Positions 61,987 to 64,000 of a stretch of DNA of 64,000 bases are shown here, piece by piece. Position 1 is the first letter of the stretch, and every line of letters starts with the position of its first letter. The position numbers were made by a program, and so were the translations under genes. Under the pieces are notes generated by a model, which made no database searches, was not told the origin of the DNA, and worked only from the letters and a program-made list of their open reading frames with translations. The stretch is from Plantago ovata (taxonomy: Eukaryota; Streptophyta; Magnoliopsida; Lamiales; Plantaginaceae). The DNA is taken from the NCBI GenBank assembly GCA_028274465.1, contig CM051456.1, forward strand, positions 93,544,753 through 93,608,752. Direction: 5' to 3'.

Positions 61987-64000
61987 ATGCCGCATACACG
62001 TTCTGCAGGAACACCGCTTGCTGATTCAATTGCTGAGATCGATAGAGTCTACCACCAAAGAAGGCGACTACTTGAAAGGCGCGCACTAGAGGAAATAGAG
62101 GAAACCGATTTCTCTGAATCTCTACACATTCTTTTCAAGGAAATCGACGGAATGGCAGAAGCTAGACCACTGAAGGCATGGGTTCAACCCACCAAGGATC
62201 GTATGAGGGGACCGGCGATTGTTTTTTCATCTGCAACCCGAGATCTGGAGATCAAGAACCACGCATTCCAACAACTTCCGAGGTTCTATGGCTTATCAAG
62301 GGAAGATGTGATGGGGTACTTGCACGATATCGATGATTTCGTCAAACAACTCCCACGACCCGGAGCTGACATAACAACGGATGAGTTGAGGATGAAGGTT
62401 TTTGCTATGGGACTTGGCGACAGATCCAAGTCATGGCTGAGTTCTCTACCAGCCGGCTCGCTGGACACTTGGGAAAAGGTTTTTTCAGCTTTCATGGAGA
62501 AATACTTCCCCCACACCTTGACTACCGCGCTAAAGGCGCAGATCACTGGATTCAAGCAGGACTATGATGAGACCATCTACACCGCGTTTGAGAGGTTCCA
62601 AGATCTCACAAACAAGTGTCCTCACCATGGTTTTGAACTTTCCGACGTAGTCCAACACTTCTACAATGGACTAACCGTCGAGAACCAACAAGTGGTGGAT
62701 TTCCAATGCCGAGGCAATATTTGGGAGGAAACCGCAGAAGCCGTCTGGGCTGTTTTCGAAAGGCTTGCTAAGGGTTCGCAGTTCAAGGACCCAAGAGCAA
62801 TGGTTAGGAGACGTGGACCTGAAGCTCCACCAACTCAAGAAGCCCCTATGTACAGGGGGAATGGGGATCAATTCGAGTGCTTTACCAACGAATTGAAGCA
62901 AGTCCTCAAGAGCGCCACCGGGACAACTGTTTCGAATGAAGTATGCCGAATATGCAAGAACTATGGGCATGGAGCTCATATGTGTAGATCGGAGCTGGCA
63001 TACGATGATGGCAACTGGGCTCGAGGAGGCGAAGAAGAAGCCTTTGCTACGGAGTTTGGTACTCAAGAAGTTAGCTACGGACAAGACGGTAGGAATCCTC
63101 GAGGTGGATTCTGGAGAAGAGGATACCGCAACAATCAAGGCTATGCACCGGCTAACCAAACTTATGGACCTAACCAAGACCGTAGTAGGCTAAACTATGG
63201 TAATGACCACTGCGAAAACCCCGCTCCGAAAGAGCCACCGAAGTCGAAGTCGGTTCAACTGATGGAGGACTTGCAGAAGATGGTTGATCACACACAAAGT
63301 TTTCTCAAACGTTATGAAGAAGATTCTGAGAAGACTAGGGCAAGGCTTGATAGGTTGGAAGAGAGCACTAGGCTTGCCCATCAAAAGATGCAAGAGTTGA
63401 TCGACCGAGGAGCAAGTAGGGAGCAAGGCAAACTGCCTAGCAACACAGAGAAGTCGTTGTCCATTAACTTAGTGGGTGATCTACCTGTTGAAATCACCAT
63501 CAAGAAGGTTGCTAAGTGCGAGAGTTGCAAAAGGGAAATGCCCCCACAAGCCGAAGAAGAAGAAAAGGACCTTGGTACTAACAAGAGTGAAGAGGAGCAA
63601 GAGGATCCCGAGCCACTCCCTCAAAGTTTCGATATTAAGGTCGGGATTGGGGAGATTGAAGATGTCCGAGCCACACTCGACACAGGATCCTACTCTAATA
63701 TGCTCCCTTTGAATGTTTTCGAGAAGAGTAACCTTGGGGAACTAACTGTGCATAAGGCTATTGTGCAACTGGCGGATGGATCCCTTGTGAAACCCGAAGG
63801 CGTTGTGAAGAATGTATTAGTCAAGATTGGTGAAGCTTCTGTCTACACCGATTTTGTAATTATGCCAGCATCAGCACCAGGAACGGGGGATGTCATACTC
63901 TTAGGAAGAACATTCTTGACTAAGCTACGCTCCGTGATGGACATCTACCAGAGAACTTGCACTATTGAAGTGGATGGCAAGCAACATGTGTTGCACGCCA
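61987..64000 (+). CDS. Athila-type gag-protease, open to the window edge
   Basis: I translated this region by hand: from ATG 61987 (MPHTRSAGTPLADS) the frame stays open for about 671 codons to the last base. Domains in order: gag capsid-like region (residues about 90-260; YLHDIDDF, SWLSSLPAGSLDTWEKVF, KCPHHGFEL), CCHC zinc knuckle (about 320-333; CRICKNYGHGAHMC), Gly/Arg/Tyr-rich linker, coiled coil (about 420-460), acidic stretch, then an aspartic protease with the intact catalytic DTGS (about residue 565) and the flap/hydrophobic motif VILLGRTFL (about 637-645). RT should follow beyond the window. This is the only copy in the window with both gag and protease apparently functional. Confidence 0.88.
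   Translation, partial: MPHTRSAGTPLADSIAEIDRVYHQRRRLLERRALEEIEETDFSESLHILFKEIDGMAEARPLKAWVQPTKDRMRGPAIVFSSATRDLEIKNHAFQQLPRFYGLSREDVMGYLHDIDDFVKQLPRPGADITTDELRMKVFAMGLGDRSKSWLSSLPAGSLDTWEKVFSAFMEKYFPHTLTTALKAQITGFKQDYDETIYTAFERFQDLTNKCPHHGFELSDVVQHFYNGLTVENQQVVDFQCRGNIWEETAEAVWAVFERLAKGSQFKDPRAMVRRRGPEAPPTQEAPMYRGNGDQFECFTNELKQVLKSATGTTVSNEVCRICKNYGHGAHMCRSELAYDDGNWARGGEEEAFATEFGTQEVSYGQDGRNPRGGFWRRGYRNNQGYAPANQTYGPNQDRSRLNYGNDHCENPAPKEPPKSKSVQLMEDLQKMVDHTQSFLKRYEEDSEKTRARLDRLEESTRLAHQKMQELIDRGASREQGKLPSNTEKSLSINLVGDLPVEITIKKVAKCESCKREMPPQAEEEEKDLGTNKSEEEQEDPEPLPQSFDIKVGIGEIEDVRATLDTGSYSNMLPLNVFEKSNLGELTVHKAIVQLADGSLVKPEGVVKNVLVKIGEASVYTDFVIMPASAPGTGDVILLGRTFLTKLRSVMDIYQRTCTIEVDGKQHVLHA

Larger units (their letters stand above)
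60545..64000 (+). mobile_element. Athila-type retrotransposon, 5' part, runs off the window
   Basis: 5' LTR, primer site and gag-pro coding are present; the rest lies beyond 64000. The left flank is CCACC (60540-60544), which predicts a CCACC target duplication downstream. It is closely related to the element at 38392-46642 but lacks that element's defects. Confidence 0.9.

Overview
This is plant nuclear DNA, almost certainly from a dicot. It is AT-rich, its gene fragments have introns, and it is dominated by plant-type transposons: a Ty1/copia element, Athila-type Ty3/gypsy elements with the usual Athila primer-binding site, a CACTA element, L1-type LINE remnants, and Stowaway-like and MULE-like MITEs. 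Relics of plant gene families (PP2A B' subunit, F-box/FBA, SAM-carrier-like) and a probable mitochondrial insertion lie between them. I cannot fix the species. There is one 100-base assembly gap (59788-59887). No gene in the window can be called a certainly functional host gene.

Layout. 1-4.5 kb: low-complexity DNA, a 540-bp repeat present twice (the second copy split by a 5'-truncated LINE with a 14-bp target duplication), a coiled-coil gene relic and one well-formed exon. 4783-25833: a 21-kb copia element on the minus strand with 1.65-kb LTRs, an ATCTT target duplication, a tRNA-iMet-type primer site, broken gag and pol, and a very long extra reading region 3' of pol. A CACTA transposon (about 16.56-23.08 kb) sits inside it, next to the gag zinc knuckle. 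25841-34557: a plus-strand LTR-internal-LTR-internal-LTR array of a non-autonomous Athila-like element whose only ORF is a gag stub with an acidic tail. 34.5-38.4 kb: host-gene scraps, a Stowaway-like MITE, an RNase H relic and a MULE-like MITE with a palindrome array. 38392-46642: a minus-strand Athila-type element with an AACGT target duplication and gag-pro only (no pol). 46.7-50 kb: duplicated gene fragments. 50.3-52.5 kb: a tail-anchored coiled-coil ORF and a PP2A B' pseudogene. 52.5-54 kb: probable mitochondrial DNA. 54.1-57.4 kb: a MITE, a SAM-carrier relic and an F-box pseudogene. 59.07-59.79 kb: a second, inverted F-box copy. 59.89-60.54 kb: a second copy of the LINE-plus-flank unit. 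60545-64000: the 5' part of a third Athila-type element with an apparently intact gag-pro frame that runs off the window.

How the parts relate. The three Athila-type loci share LTR ends (TGATGAA...TTCATCA), the primer site and a family of GC-rich palindromes just upstream of the TATA box. Only the right-most copy has an open gag-pro frame, so copies like it are plausible helpers for the gag-only and gag-pro-only elements. The copia element is saturated with the short motif TTGCTGA(A) in LTRs, coding and non-coding sequence alike, whereas the CACTA inserted in it is not. Host-gene fragments occur as scattered paralogous pieces on both sides of the transposon blocks, which suggests that one small gene cluster was duplicated and then split by nested insertions.
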